Numbered from the stretch's first letter, positions 1-9,067 are shown. The stretch is DNA of 64,000 nt from Flavobacteriaceae bacterium (GCA_027082925.1 JALWTD010000017.1:186001-250000); one strand, 5' to 3'. Numbers and translations: made by a program. Notes: generated by a model from the letters alone, not told the origin.

Positions 1-289
1 GAACCACACGAATTCCTTTTTGTTTATATCCTTTTTTAAGCGGAATTTTATCGTGATATTCAAAAATTCCTACCTCTAAAGTTTCCATTTTTTGAATGGG
101 AAAATACATTACTACTGCCTTTTTTACCCACTCGTTAATTTGCCAACCATTATTTTTAGGTTCGGCAACTCTAAGCACACCTTCGTCTAACTGATTAATA
201 ACTTCTCTAATTGCTTTTTGAGTAGCTTCGGTTTTTAATAATTCTCTGTTATCCCAAGCGTCTTCTATAATATTTCTTAGCAAACTCAT
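1..289 (-). CDS. dapD: Tetrahydrodipicolinate N-succinyltransferase, N-terminal part (runs off window)
   Basis: The gene reads leftward from an ATG at 289 and runs off the window, so only the first 96 residues are visible. The visible part contains RNIIEDAWDNREL, LRVAEP and NGWQINEWVKKAVV, followed by YFPIQKMET; this is the helical N-terminal domain and lead-in to the left-handed beta-helix typical of DapD. DapD transfers succinyl from succinyl-CoA to tetrahydrodipicolinate in the cytoplasmic succinylase branch of diaminopimelate and lysine synthesis. It is divergent from ruvX, and a TATATTTG box lies at 312-319. The dapA gene near 62.5 kb serves the same pathway. Identification is from sequence recognition; the catalytic C-terminal half is not visible. 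Confidence 0.9.
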   Translation of the reverse strand, partial: MSLLRNIIEDAWDNRELLKTEATQKAIREVINQLDEGVLRVAEPKNNGWQINEWVKKAVVMYFPIQKMETLEVGIFEYHDKIPLKKGYKQKGIRVV

Positions 290-311
290 ACCTCATTATT
301 TAATAGTGCTA

Positions 312-319
312 CAAATATA
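312..319 (-). promoter_or_regulatory. -7 box of dapD promoter
   Basis: On the minus strand this reads TATATTTG, an exact match to the Bacteroidota -7 consensus TAnnTTTG, 22 bp before the dapD ATG. A TTTG occurs 23 bp further upstream (343-346), a rather long spacing for the -33 element. Confidence 0.6.
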
Positions 320-351
320 TAGTTAAATAAATTTATATAAATCAAAATAAC

Positions 352-359
352 TAAATTTG
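352..359 (+). promoter_or_regulatory. -7 box of ruvX promoter
   Basis: TAAATTTG matches TAnnTTTG exactly. It contains the TTG at 357 that would start the longest possible ruvX frame, so that start is unlikely and translation more plausibly begins at the TTG at 387. No clear -33 element is present. Confidence 0.6.
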
Positions 360-386
360 CACAACTTTATTAATTTTGTAACAATT

Positions 387-797
387 TTGGCAAGAATTTT
401 AGCAATCGACTTTGGAGAGAAAAGAACGGGAATAGCCGTTACAGACGAGATGCAACTCATTGCTTCCGGTTTAACAACTGTGGAAACTAAAAAAATATTC
501 TCCTTTTTAACAGATTATCTTAAAAAAGAAAATGTATCGTTGTTTATTGTTGGAGAACCTAAACAACTAGATAACACCAAAAGTCAAAGTGAACAATTTA
601 TAACGCCTTTTGTTGAAAAGCTAGCCAAAACTTTTCCTAAAATTCCAATCAAAAGAATTGATGAGCGTTTTACCTCTAAAATGGCTTTTCAAGTTATGAT
701 TGACAGTGGGTTATCTAAAAAGAAGCGTAGAAACAAAGCTTTGATAGACGAAATTAGTGCCACCATAATATTACAATCGTACTTACACTACAAATAA
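387..797 (+). CDS. ruvX: Putative pre-16S rRNA nuclease / Holliday junction resolvase-like YqgF
   Basis: This 136-residue protein has the RNase H-like fold signature of YqgF/RuvX: ARILAIDFGEKRTGIAVTD at the N terminus with Asp8, DERFTS with Glu93, and a late DEISA with Asp121, giving the usual three acidic catalytic positions. The family matures the 5' end of 16S rRNA; a Holliday-junction role was its original suggestion. I chose the TTG at 387 because it places the conserved first strand at residue 3 as in homologues, whereas the frame-opening TTG at 357 lies inside the promoter -7 box. It is followed after 2 bp by the DUF1919 gene, so the two are probably co-transcribed. Confidence 0.88.
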   Translation: MARILAIDFGEKRTGIAVTDEMQLIASGLTTVETKKIFSFLTDYLKKENVSLFIVGEPKQLDNTKSQSEQFITPFVEKLAKTFPKIPIKRIDERFTSKMAFQVMIDSGLSKKKRRNKALIDEISATIILQSYLHYK

Positions 798-799
798 AA

Positions 800-1453
800 A
801 TGATTAGAACAATTCTCGTTTTTTTTAGAAGAAAATTCAGACAGCTTTTTCAAAATCAGTTGAAAAAGAAAGATATCCGGTTGTTGGGAGATAAAAATTT
901 TGTTATAATCGCAAATAATTGTTGGGGAGGCGAAATATATAAATGGTACAATCGGCCCTTTAATACTCCATTTATCGGGCTTTTTATTAAAAGCCCTTGC
1001 TTCATAAAATTTTTATCAAAATTTGACCACTATATCTCTCAAGAATTAGTATTTGTAAAAACATCTAAGTATTCTTCAGAAACACTTACCTACCCTGTTG
1101 CAAAGCTAGATGATATTGAAATTCATTTTTTACACTACCAATCTGAAGAAGAAGCTCGTGAAAAATGGGTTCGAAGAACAAATAGAATGCTTCAAGAAAA
1201 AAACAAAGACAATTATTATTTTAAGATGGATGACACCAATCATTGTTGCGAGAACATATTAAAAAAATTCCATCAACTTCCTTTTAAAAATAAAATCTCG
1301 TTTGGGGTCAAAAAATTTCCAGCATTACTAAGCACAAATCATATAATAATTAAAGAGTCTCATAAAAACTTAGGAATTGAAGTTCCCAATGGTGTTAAAT
1401 TATATAAACTCACTTTTTTATATTTTGATATTGCACATTGGCTTAAGAATTAA
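800..1453 (+). CDS. DUF1919 family protein (exopolysaccharide-type, function unknown)
   Basis: This 217-residue protein carries the DUF1919 hallmark at residues 39-60: NNCWGGEIYKWYNRPFNTPF. Family members often occur in capsule and exopolysaccharide loci, and some are annotated as polysaccharide biosynthesis proteins, but no reaction is established that I can name. No signal peptide is convincing; the N terminus is basic (IRTILVFFRRKFRQ). The gene starts 2 bp after ruvX and ends 61 bp before def. It has no sugar-metabolism neighbours and separates ruvX from def, genes I recall as adjacent in relatives, so a local insertion is plausible. Family assignment is fairly firm; role is unknown. Confidence 0.8.
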   Translation: MIRTILVFFRRKFRQLFQNQLKKKDIRLLGDKNFVIIANNCWGGEIYKWYNRPFNTPFIGLFIKSPCFIKFLSKFDHYISQELVFVKTSKYSSETLTYPVAKLDDIEIHFLHYQSEEEAREKWVRRTNRMLQEKNKDNYYFKMDDTNHCCENILKKFHQLPFKNKISFGVKKFPALLSTNHIIIKESHKNLGIEVPNGVKLYKLTFLYFDIAHWLKN

Positions 1454-1486
1454 TTTTACTTTATTTTTTTAATAAACTAATCTTCG

Positions 1487-1494
1487 TACTTTTG
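1487..1494 (+). promoter_or_regulatory. -7 box of def promoter
   Basis: TACTTTTG matches TAnnTTTG exactly, 20 bp before the def ATG. It gives def and its downstream genes a start site separate from ruvX and the DUF1919 gene. No TTG at -33 is evident. Confidence 0.55.
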
Positions 1495-1514
1495 CCACCA
1501 ACAAATTTTAGATT

Positions 1515-2102
1515 ATGATTTTACCAATAATAGCCTATGGTGATCCTGTTTTAAGAAAAGTAGGAGTTGAAATAACTCAAGACTACCCTAACTTAAAAGA
1601 GCTTATTGAGAACATGAAAGAGACGATGTACAACGCCCAAGGTGTAGGCTTAGCCGCTCCTCAAATTGGTAAAGCTATTAGATTGTTTATTGTTGATACT
1701 TCTCCGTTTAGTGCCGATGAAGATTTGGATGAAAGCGAGCGTACATTTTTAGAAAACTTTAAAAGAGTTTTTATAAATGCTAAAATTTTAAAAGAAGAAG
1801 GTAATGAATGGGCTTTTAACGAGGGCTGTTTAAGCATTCCTAACATACGAGAAGATGTTGTTAGAGAATCAGAGGTAACCATAGAGTATGTAGATGAAAA
1901 TTTTAAAAAACATACAGAAACACTTAACGGACTAGCGGCAAGAGTAGTACAACACGAATACGACCATATTGAAGGTATTTTATTTACCGATAAAATTTCT
2001 TCATTAAAAAAACGATTAATTAAAAAGAAATTAGAAAATATTTCAAAAGGGAAAGTAAATCCTGATTATAGAATGAAGTTTCCTTTACAAAAAAGAAAAT
2101 AA
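1515..2102 (+). CDS. def: Peptide deformylase
   Basis: The protein has 195 residues and all three deformylase motifs in order: GVGLAAPQIG (43-52), EGCLSIP (103-109, metal ligand Cys105) and HEYDH (147-151, two His ligands and catalytic Glu). It removes the formyl group from nascent N-terminal methionine at the ribosome. An acidic insertion around residues 66-76 (SADEDLDESE) lies between motifs 1 and 2. Its own TACTTTTG promoter precedes it. It is followed 4 bp later by the DUF5606 gene and then by mazG, consistent with a housekeeping operon. Confidence 0.97.
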   Translation: MILPIIAYGDPVLRKVGVEITQDYPNLKELIENMKETMYNAQGVGLAAPQIGKAIRLFIVDTSPFSADEDLDESERTFLENFKRVFINAKILKEEGNEWAFNEGCLSIPNIREDVVRESEVTIEYVDENFKKHTETLNGLAARVVQHEYDHIEGILFTDKISSLKKRLIKKKLENISKGKVNPDYRMKFPLQKRK

Positions 2103-2106
2103 CCTT

Positions 2107-2532
2107 ATGGAATTAAAAGATATAGTAGCAATTAACGGAAAACCGGGCTTATACGAAATTAAAGCACAATCTAAAGGAGGTATTATTGTATCGTCACTAA
2201 TCGACGGAAAAAAAATACCCGTAACCATCTCTCACAACATTAGTGCATTAAACGAAATCGCTATTTACACATACGAAGAAGAAGTTCCTTTACGCCTCAT
2301 CTTTAAAACGATTGCCGAAAAAGAAGGTGGAAAAGAAGCCATTAGCCATAAAGAAAACTCAAAAAAACTAGTAAGTTACTTTAGAGAAATTTTACCAAAC
2401 TTTGATGAAGAACGCGTATATGCTTCAAACATTAAAAAAGTATTGCAATGGTATAATTTACTAGCTTCTAAAAATTTCGATTTTTCTAGTATCAAAGAAG
2501 ACGAAGAAGAAAATAAAGAACAAGAAGCATAG
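2107..2532 (+). CDS. DUF5606 family protein
   Basis: This 141-residue cytoplasmic protein matches the Bacteroidota-restricted DUF5606 family as I recognise it: an N-terminal region around INGKPGLYEIKAQSKGG, then IPVTISHNISALNEIAIYTY, followed by a conserved helical part and a very acidic C-terminal tail (KEDEEENKEQEA). It has no signal peptide, membrane segment or catalytic motif that I can name. It sits 4 bp after def and 5 bp before mazG, so all three are probably translated from one message. Function is unknown; the constant neighbourhood hints at a housekeeping role in translation or nucleotide quality control, which is inference only. Confidence 0.8.
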   Translation: MELKDIVAINGKPGLYEIKAQSKGGIIVSSLIDGKKIPVTISHNISALNEIAIYTYEEEVPLRLIFKTIAEKEGGKEAISHKENSKKLVSYFREILPNFDEERVYASNIKKVLQWYNLLASKNFDFSSIKEDEEENKEQEA

Positions 2533-2537
2533 TATTT

Positions 2538-3317
2538 ATGAATACACGAGAGCAGCAACTTAAAGCCGTAGGAAGACTCCTAGACATTATGGATGAGTTG
2601 CGTTTAAAATGCCCTTGGGATAAAAAACAAACGTTTCAAACACTCCGACATTTAACCATTGAAGAAACCTATGAATTGGGTGATGCAATTCTAGACAATA
2701 ACCTTCAAGAAATTAAAAAAGAGCTGGGAGATTTGTTGCTTCATATTGTATTTTATGCAAAAATCGGCTCCGAAACCGATGCCTTTGATATTGCCGATGT
2801 TGCTCATACCATTTCAGAAAAACTAATTCATAGACATCCGCATATTTACAGCAATAGCGTTGTTAAAGATGAAAATGAAGTAAAACAAAACTGGGAAAAA
2901 CTAAAACTAAAAGAAGGTAAAAACTCTGTATTAGAAGGAGTTCCCAAATCGTTACCGGCATTGGTAAAAGCCAGTCGAATTCAAGAAAAAGTTGCCGGAG
3001 TTGGGTTTGATTGGGAAAAACCTGAACAAGTTTGGGAAAAAGTACAAGAAGAACTAAACGAACTTAACACCGAATTAAAAAAAGGAAACAAGCAAAACAT
3101 TGAAGCCGAATTTGGCGATGTCTTATTTTCTTTAATTAATTACGCTCGTTTTATAAATGTAAATCCGGAGAATGCCTTAGAGCAAACCAATAAAAAATTT
3201 ATAAATCGCTTTATTTACTTAGAAAAAGAAGCCAAAAAAATAGGAAAATCACTTCACGATATGTCACTTTCTGAAATGGATGTATTTTGGAATAAAGCAA
3301 AAAAACTTTATAGATAA
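2538..3317 (+). CDS. mazG: Nucleoside triphosphate pyrophosphohydrolase MazG
   Basis: The 259-residue length and tandem MazG repeats fit full-length MazG. The first repeat has CPWDKKQTF (25-33), then EETYE (42-46) and Asp49, the Mg2+-binding EExxE...D set. The second repeat has VGFDW and EFGDVLFSLINYAR. The enzyme hydrolyses (d)NTPs to NMPs and pyrophosphate, sanitising the nucleotide pool and, in other bacteria, lowering ppGpp during starvation. It is the last gene of the def-DUF5606-mazG unit. Confidence 0.95.
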   Translation: MNTREQQLKAVGRLLDIMDELRLKCPWDKKQTFQTLRHLTIEETYELGDAILDNNLQEIKKELGDLLLHIVFYAKIGSETDAFDIADVAHTISEKLIHRHPHIYSNSVVKDENEVKQNWEKLKLKEGKNSVLEGVPKSLPALVKASRIQEKVAGVGFDWEKPEQVWEKVQEELNELNTELKKGNKQNIEAEFGDVLFSLINYARFINVNPENALEQTNKKFINRFIYLEKEAKKIGKSLHDMSLSEMDVFWNKAKKLYR

Positions 3318-3372
3318 AACGTACACCCTATCTAAAAATAATTCTTTAAATTAGTTTACTAATTTGTAGTAA

Positions 3373-4104
3373 ATGGAAAAAATATTAATCATTACAGGAG
3401 GTAGCAAAGGGCTTGGCTTAGGACTCGCAAAACAGTACCACAAAAACGGCTACAGAATTTTCTCAATCTCAAGAAGTAAAATTCAAAAACTCTACTCTGT
3501 AGAGCAATTTCAGTGCGATTTAAGTAAAACGGAATTAATAGAAGCTACTATTGAAGAAATTTTTTTACAATTAGACCAAAACAACACTGCCAACCTAACA
3601 CTTATTAATAATGCCGGAGACCTAGGTGTTGTAAATACCATTGAAAATATTCCGCCACAAAAAATAAGCTACACCATTCAAGTAAACTTAATTGCACCAC
3701 TTGTATTAAGCTCATTATTTATAAAACACTCCAAAAATTGGCGTTGCAAAAAGCAAATCATTAGCATTTCATCAGGAGCCGCCATTAATCCATACGAAAG
3801 TTGGGCTATGTACTGTGCTTCCAAAGCAGGAGTTGATATGATGACCAAAGTAATTTCCAAAGAGCAAAAAGACATTCCAAATGGTGTTTCAACAGTTTCT
3901 ATCTACCCCGGAATTGTAGATACCGATATGCAAACTTCAGCCAGAAACACTCCTAAAGAAAACTTTAAATCGGTACAACGCTTTATTGATTTTCATGAAA
4001 ACGGAGAACTTTTTACTCCAGAGCAAGTTGCCAGTAAAATTTATAATTTAGATATTTCGGGAGAGCTAAAAAACGGTCGAATTTTAGATATTAGAACCAT
4101 TTAG
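3373..4104 (+). CDS. Short-chain dehydrogenase/reductase (SDR)
   Basis: This 243-residue classical SDR shows the Rossmann dinucleotide-binding motif TGGSKGLG (8-15), NNAG (79-82) and the catalytic YxxxK pair Tyr147 and Lys151 in YCASK. The protein resembles the sepiapterin-reductase/benzil-reductase branch of SDRs, which act on small carbonyl compounds with NADPH. The substrate cannot be read from the sequence. It starts 55 bp after mazG and faces lon, with the palindromic repeat and terminator in between. Confidence 0.82.
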   Translation: MEKILIITGGSKGLGLGLAKQYHKNGYRIFSISRSKIQKLYSVEQFQCDLSKTELIEATIEEIFLQLDQNNTANLTLINNAGDLGVVNTIENIPPQKISYTIQVNLIAPLVLSSLFIKHSKNWRCKKQIISISSGAAINPYESWAMYCASKAGVDMMTKVISKEQKDIPNGVSTVSIYPGIVDTDMQTSARNTPKENFKSVQRFIDFHENGELFTPEQVASKIYNLDISGELKNGRILDIRTI

Positions 4105-4108
4105 TTTT

Positions 4109-4200
4109 TGGGCGTTGCCCTTCGGGTCGGGCTTTTGCTACTCGCTTTTTAAATTTTTCAAATTTAAAAGAGCTCAAACAAACCGCTCAATCCCTAACGC
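4109..4200. repeat. Palindromic intergenic repeat, flavobacterial REP-like element
   Basis: A 92-bp unit begins GGGCGTTGCCC and ends TCAATCCCTAACGC. Its outer bases are inverted (GCGTT at 4112-4116, AACGC at 4196-4200), and an inner hairpin is formed by TTAAATTT and AAATTTAA around TTC. It is richer in G and C than the surrounding spacer. From memory, elements with the same GGGCGTT...CCCTAACGC ends are scattered between genes in many Flavobacteriia; I saw only this copy here. It lies between the convergent SDR and lon genes, just before their shared terminator. Confidence 0.6.
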
Positions 4201-4204
4201 AAAT

Positions 4205-4234
4205 AAAAAGCCACACATTTACGTGTGGCTTTTT
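4205..4234. terminator. Bidirectional terminator between SDR gene and lon
   Basis: The stem GCCACAC / GTGTGGC (4210-4216 and 4223-4229) is flanked by an A run on the left and a T run on the right, so it can end transcripts from both the rightward SDR gene and the leftward lon gene. Confidence 0.88.
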
Positions 4235-4256
4235 AACTAATTACTGCAACCGTTAG

Positions 4257-6710
4257 TTACAATTTTTTAGCATTTTTTACTTTTTGTTTTGTAAGCGCAA
4301 TATCAATAACTTCTTTCATATCATCTACATAATGAAATTTCAAACCTTTCAAATAAGTTTGCTTTATTTCTTCTACATCCTTTCTATTTTCTGATGAAAG
4401 AATTAGTTCTTTTATATTTGCTCGTTTGGCGGCTAATATTTTTTCTTTAATTCCACCTACCGGAAGCACTTTACCTCTTAACGTAATTTCACCAGTCATG
4501 GCCAATCTAGATTTTACTTTACGTTGTGTAAATACCGAAACCAAAGAAGTTAACATCGTAACTCCCGCACTTGGACCATCTTTAGGCGTTGCTCCTTCAG
4601 GTACGTGTATATGAACCTTATACTCATCTAACAACCTGGTATCAATACCAAAATCGCTTGCATTTGCTCTAATATACTCCATTGCAATGGTAGCAGACTC
4701 TTTCATTACTTTTCCTAAATTTCCGGTAATGGTCAATCCTTTTCCTTTAGAAATAATAGACTCAATAAACAAAATATCACCACCAACACTTGTCCAAGCC
4801 AATCCGGTTACAACGCCGGCAACTTCATTATTTTCATATTTGTCGCGTTCTAAATGAGACGGTCCTAAAACTTTCTCAATAGTGCCAATAGACACTTTTA
4901 TGTCGTATTCTTCTTCTAAAGCAATAGATTTTGCAGCATACCTAACCATTTTAGCCAACTGCTTTTCCAATCCTCTTACTCCAGATTCTCTTGTATATGC
5001 TTCAACTATTTTTTCCAGTTGTTTTTTACCTATTTGTAAATCTTTACTGGTTAATCCGTGAGCTTTTAACTGTTTTGGTAACAAATGTCTTTTAGCAATT
5101 TCAACTTTTTCTTCAATAGTATAACCTGTCACGTTAATAATTTCCATTCTATCTCGTAAAGCCCATGGTATCGTAGAAAGACTATTGGCCGTAGCAATAA
5201 ATAAAATTTTAGACAAATCGTAATCTATTTCCAGATAGTTATCGTAAAAAGCCGTGTTTTGCTCCGGATCTAAAACCTCTAACATAGCTGAAGAAGGATC
5301 TCCGTTATGACTAGATGAAGCTAACTTATCAATTTCATCAAGAACAAATACAGGATTTGAAGTACCTGCCTTTTTAATATCTTTAATAATTCTACCCGGC
5401 ATAGCTCCAATATACGTTTTTCTATGCCCTCTAATTTCAGCTTCGTCTCGTACACCACCTAACGACATTCTAACGTACTTTCTACCAATAGCTTCAGCTA
5501 TAGATTTCCCCAAAGAAGTTTTACCAACACCTGGAGGTCCGTATAAACATATAATTGGAGATTTCATATCTCCTTTTAGTTTTAAAACAGCCAAATGCTC
5601 AATAATACGTTCTTTAACCTTTTCTAAACCAAAATGATCTCTATCTAATATTTTTTGAGCTCGTTTTAAATCAAACTTATCCTCAGAGTATTCATTCCAA
5701 GGCAGTTCTAATAACAAGTCTAAATAATTTCGCTGTACAGAATATTCAGCCACCTGAGGATTCATTCGTTGTAAACGACCTATTTCTTTTTCAAAAACAG
5801 CTTTTACTTCGTCACTCCACTTTTTAGACTTTGCTTTTTCTCGCATTTCTTCTAACTCCTCGTCATAAGAAACACCTCCAAGCTCTTCTTGAATGGTTTT
5901 TAATTGCTGGTGTAAATAATATTCACGTTGCTGCTGATCCATATCAGAACGCGTTTTAGACTGAATGTCGTTACGCAATTCTAACCGTTGGAGCTCAACA
6001 TCCATCTTTTTTAATGTTAATAAAGCACGTTCTTTCAAATTATCAACTTCTAACAACTCTTGCTTTTCTTCTACTTTCAAATTCATATTAGAAGACACGA
6101 AATTGATTAAAAACGGACTGCTCTCAATATTTTTAATCGCAAAGGTAGCTTCTGTTGGTAAACTCGGATTTTCTTTAATAATACGAATCGCCATATCTTT
6201 AATAGAATCTACAATTGCCTCAAACTCCGGCTCCTTTTCTTCAGAACGATCTTCAACACATTCTTTTGTAGTTGCTTGTATATAAGGTTTTTCTTGCACA
6301 AAGCTCTCTACTTCAAAACGCTTTTTCCCTTGAATAATAACCGTTGTATTTCCATCGGGCATTTTTAGCATTCGTAAAATTCTGGCAACAGTACCTACTT
6401 TATAAATATCGTTAATGGTTGGGTCTTCAATAGCCTCATTTTTTTGAGCAACAACACCAATAATTTTATTTCCCTTATTTGCTTCTTTAATTAACTGGAT
6501 AGATTTATCTCTTCCGGCTGTTATTGGAATTACAACTCCGGGAAATAACACTGTATTTCGCAAGGGCAATATCGGCAAAACATTAGGAACATCTTCCTTA
6601 TTAATTTCCGCTTCATCTTCAGGTGTCATTAAAGGTATTAAATCAGCATCCTCATCTAAGATGTGCTGTAATGACATATTGTCCAGTTTTAAAAATTTAG
6701 AATTACTCAT
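4257..6710 (-). CDS. lon: ATP-dependent protease La (Lon)
   Basis: The 817-residue protein has the full Lon layout: an N-terminal substrate-binding domain with [15 protein letters not shown], a long coiled region, an AAA+ domain with Walker A GPPGVGKT (about 388-395) and Walker [10 protein letters not shown], and a C-terminal protease domain with catalytic Ser714 (DGPSAGV) and Lys757 (GGIKEK). It degrades misfolded and regulatory proteins in the cytoplasm. The first 35 residues are an acidic extension ([17 protein letters not shown]), an arrangement I recall from Bacteroidota Lon. A promoter-like TATTTTTG box lies at 6768-6775. It converges with the SDR gene at a bidirectional terminator. Confidence 0.98.
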   Translation of the reverse strand: MSNSKFLKLDNMSLQHILDEDADLIPLMTPEDEAEINKEDVPNVLPILPLRNTVLFPGVVIPITAGRDKSIQLIKEANKGNKIIGVVAQKNEAIEDPTINDIYKVGTVARILRMLKMPDGNTTVIIQGKKRFEVESFVQEKPYIQATTKECVEDRSEEKEPEFEAIVDSIKDMAIRIIKENPSLPTEATFAIKNIESSPFLINFVSSNMNLKVEEKQELLEVDNLKERALLTLKKMDVELQRLELRNDIQSKTRSDMDQQQREYYLHQQLKTIQEELGGVSYDEELEEMREKAKSKKWSDEVKAVFEKEIGRLQRMNPQVAEYSVQRNYLDLLLELPWNEYSEDKFDLKRAQKILDRDHFGLEKVKERIIEHLAVLKLKGDMKSPIICLYGPPGVGKTSLGKSIAEAIGRKYVRMSLGGVRDEAEIRGHRKTYIGAMPGRIIKDIKKAGTSNPVFVLDEIDKLASSSHNGDPSSAMLEVLDPEQNTAFYDNYLEIDYDLSKILFIATANSLSTIPWALRDRMEIINVTGYTIEEKVEIAKRHLLPKQLKAHGLTSKDLQIGKKQLEKIVEAYTRESGVRGLEKQLAKMVRYAAKSIALEEEYDIKVSIGTIEKVLGPSHLERDKYENNEVAGVVTGLAWTSVGGDILFIESIISKGKGLTITGNLGKVMKESATIAMEYIRANASDFGIDTRLLDEYKVHIHVPEGATPKDGPSAGVTMLTSLVSVFTQRKVKSRLAMTGEITLRGKVLPVGGIKEKILAAKRANIKELILSSENRKDVEEIKQTYLKGLKFHYVDDMKEVIDIALTKQKVKNAKKL

Positions 6711-6767
6711 ATGTTATATTGGGTCATTTTGTCATTAATTATTTTTATGCATTAGAAATAACTAAAA

Positions 6768-6796
6768 CAAAAATAATTTATTTTTCTGGTTATCAA
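6768..6796 (-). promoter_or_regulatory. Promoter of lon
   Basis: On the minus strand the -7 box is TATTTTTG (6768-6775) and a TTG lies at 6794-6796, separated by 18 bp, near the Bacteroidota spacing. It is about 58 bp upstream of the lon ATG. Confidence 0.55.
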
Positions 6797-6933
6797 TAAT
6801 TTAACTACACTATAGTTGTATATTATGTGTATAAAATTCAATTGTTGTGCCAAATTGATTGATTTGAAAACAATATTTTTACATAAAACTGTAACAGTCT
6901 AAATTTATCAAAGTCTTTTATATAGAATTTGTT

Positions 6934-7476
6934 TTGAAAGTAGCTAATCAACATACTAATCAACTTATAAATCGTTGCAAAAAAGGAGACAAAAAGGCTC
7001 AATTTGCAATTTATAAGCAGTACTATAAAGCGATGTTTAACACCGCTCTTAGAATTGTAAATAATAAATTTGAAGCTGAAGATATTATGCAAAATTCATT
7101 TTTAGCTGCTTTTACAAAACTAGAATCATTTAGTGGAACTGTTTCTTTTGGCGCTTGGTTAAAAAAAATTGTGATTAACAACAGTTTATCTGCCTTAAAA
7201 AAGAATCGCAAAATTGAAATTGTTTCGCTTGAAAAAGTAAGTACTTCGAAAATGATTGAAGACACCGACAATGATGTTTCGTTAGATGTGAGTGTTATTT
7301 TGGGAAAAATTTCGCAACTAAAAGACAGTTATCGAATTGCGCTCACACTTCATTTAATTGAAGGATATGATTATAAAGAAATTGCTCAAATTTTAGATAC
7401 GTCGTATGAAAACAGTAGAACTTGCGTATCAAGAGCTAAAAACAAACTAAGAAAATTATTACATAACAATGAGTGA
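6934..7476 (+). CDS. ECF RNA polymerase sigma factor (RpoE-like)
   Basis: This 180-residue protein has the two conserved parts of an extracytoplasmic-function sigma factor. Sigma region 2 spans about 23-68 (YYKAMFNTALRI, EAEDIMQNSFLAAF), and region 4 spans about 128-175 (LIEGYDYKEIAQILDTS, SRAKNKLRKLL). It should direct RNA polymerase to a specific set of promoters in response to an envelope signal. The start is a TTG; no in-frame ATG precedes region 2. Its last 8 bp overlap the next gene, which encodes a membrane-anchored protein, a typical sigma/anti-sigma arrangement. Downstream are two secreted repeat proteins that may be its own targets. Confidence 0.92.
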   Translation: MKVANQHTNQLINRCKKGDKKAQFAIYKQYYKAMFNTALRIVNNKFEAEDIMQNSFLAAFTKLESFSGTVSFGAWLKKIVINNSLSALKKNRKIEIVSLEKVSTSKMIEDTDNDVSLDVSVILGKISQLKDSYRIALTLHLIEGYDYKEIAQILDTSYENSRTCVSRAKNKLRKLLHNNE

Positions 7477-7996
7477 TTATTTAGAAAATACATTTAAACA
7501 GCTAAAAAATCAATTTGATATTGAAGAGCCTCCTGTTGGTCATTTTAAACGGTTTGAAACAAAATTAAATCGTTCTAACAACACATTAAAATATGTTTCA
7601 ATAATTGGTATTGCAGCATCCATACTACTCTTTTTTGGAATTTGGGTAGGTTCATCTTATTCTAATTCTGGGCTAGAATTAGCTAGTATTTCACCTAAAA
7701 TGGAAGAAACCCAAACTTTTTTTACACTAAGCATCAAAAAAGAAATAGAAGCTGTTGAAAAAGAACGAAATAAAGATAACGAAAAGCTAATAGACGATGC
7801 TTTTAACGAACTAAAAAAACTAGAGCTTGAGTACACCAAACTTACTTTTGAATTAAAAGAAAACACAACTAATAAACGAATTATTTATGCCATGGTCTTA
7901 AATTTTCAACAACGAATTGAAGTACTGCAAAATTTGCTCACTCAATTAAACAATGTTAAACAATTAAAAATAAAAAATTATGAAACCGCTATATAA
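7469..7996 (+). CDS. Probable anti-sigma factor, single-pass membrane protein
   Basis: This 175-residue protein has no recognised named domain. It has a soluble N-terminal part (1-40), one transmembrane segment at about 41-61 (KYVSIIGIAASILLFFGIWV), then a charged, coiled-coil-like region (about 85-165). It overlaps the end of the ECF sigma gene by 8 bp and the next gene by 17 bp, so the three are translationally linked. An N-terminal cytoplasmic sigma-binding part and an external coiled coil would suit an anti-sigma factor, but I see no HxxxCxxC zinc motif. The role is inferred from position and topology. Confidence 0.68.
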   Translation: MSDYLENTFKQLKNQFDIEEPPVGHFKRFETKLNRSNNTLKYVSIIGIAASILLFFGIWVGSSYSNSGLELASISPKMEETQTFFTLSIKKEIEAVEKERNKDNEKLIDDAFNELKKLELEYTKLTFELKENTTNKRIIYAMVLNFQQRIEVLQNLLTQLNNVKQLKIKNYETAI

Positions 7997-9056
7997 ACTT
8001 TTACTCATACTATTTTTAATTCCGCTCACTGTAAGTGCAGGGAATAAAAGAGGAAGATATGCAAAAACAAAAACCGTTGTAAAAGAGTTTAATGTTAACG
8101 CAAACGCAACACTAGATATTAAAAATAAATTTGGGAATATTGATATTATTACCTGGAACCAAAACAAAATTGTAATTACCGTTAAAATTACAACAAATGG
8201 AAACAATGAAGACAGAGTTAAAAGCCGCTTAGAACAAATCAATATCGATTTTAGTAAAAGTGTAAATTTTGTCTATGCAAAAACCATTATTCAAAAAAAT
8301 TACAGCTCTTGGAGGTTTTGGAGGCGAAAAAACAATGTGAATATTGAAATTAATTATACCGTAAAAATGCCGGTTACAAACAACGTAGTATTAACAAACG
8401 ATTATGGAGGCATAAGTATTGATAAACTTGAAGGAAGTAGTGATATTAACTGTGATTACGGTGATTTAAATATTGGCGAGTTATGGAGTACTAACAACCT
8501 TATTAATATTGATTACACTAGCAAATCTACCATTGATTTTATGAAAGAAGGTAAAATTAACGCCGACTATTCTACGCTTTATATTGAAAAAACAGAGCGC
8601 ACTCATTTAAATGCCGATTATTCTCATATTTCGTTTGGAACGGTAACTGTTTTAGATTACAATTGTGATTATGGGAGTTTAAAAATTAACCAGTGTGAAA
8701 ATTTAACCGGTAACAGCAATTATATGCACGCTACCATTGAAAAACTAATAGAAAAAGGTGTGTTTGATGTAGATTATGGATCGTTAAAAATAAATGAGTT
8801 AGCTCCACATTTTAAGTCAATTCATGCTCAAACAACTTATGCGCACATAAAAATGGGCGTAACTGCTAAAAATGCATTTAATATTACAGCTTCTTTAAAT
8901 TATGGTAATTTTAGATATAATGAAGGATTTTCTTTTCATAAGGAAATTATAAAAAATCAATCTAAATACTACGAAGGACGTTATAATAACGGCTCCGGTT
9001 TTAGCAATATTTCTATAAAATCTAATTACGGAAGCATTACATTTTTTAATAATTAA
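7980..9056 (+). CDS. Secreted DUF4097-like beta-solenoid protein
   Basis: This 358-residue protein starts with a signal peptide (about 1-20, MKPLYKLLLILFLIPLTVSA). From residue 141 on it carries repeats centred on a [DNT]Y pair; the tyrosines fall at 142, 160, 179, 197, 214, 231, 248, 266, 287, 308 and 350, with 17-21 residue spacing over most of the length. Such spacing fits rungs of a right-handed beta-solenoid, as in DUF4097/DUF4098 putative adhesins. It has no catalytic motif. Translational overlap with the probable anti-sigma gene argues for a shared message. It is probably periplasmic or surface-exposed; no sorting domain is seen at the C terminus. Confidence 0.75.
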   Translation: MKPLYKLLLILFLIPLTVSAGNKRGRYAKTKTVVKEFNVNANATLDIKNKFGNIDIITWNQNKIVITVKITTNGNNEDRVKSRLEQINIDFSKSVNFVYAKTIIQKNYSSWRFWRRKNNVNIEINYTVKMPVTNNVVLTNDYGGISIDKLEGSSDINCDYGDLNIGELWSTNNLINIDYTSKSTIDFMKEGKINADYSTLYIEKTERTHLNADYSHISFGTVTVLDYNCDYGSLKINQCENLTGNSNYMHATIEKLIEKGVFDVDYGSLKINELAPHFKSIHAQTTYAHIKMGVTAKNAFNITASLNYGNFRYNEGFSFHKEIIKNQSKYYEGRYNNGSGFSNISIKSNYGSITFFNN

Positions 9057-9067
9057 AAACTACAATT

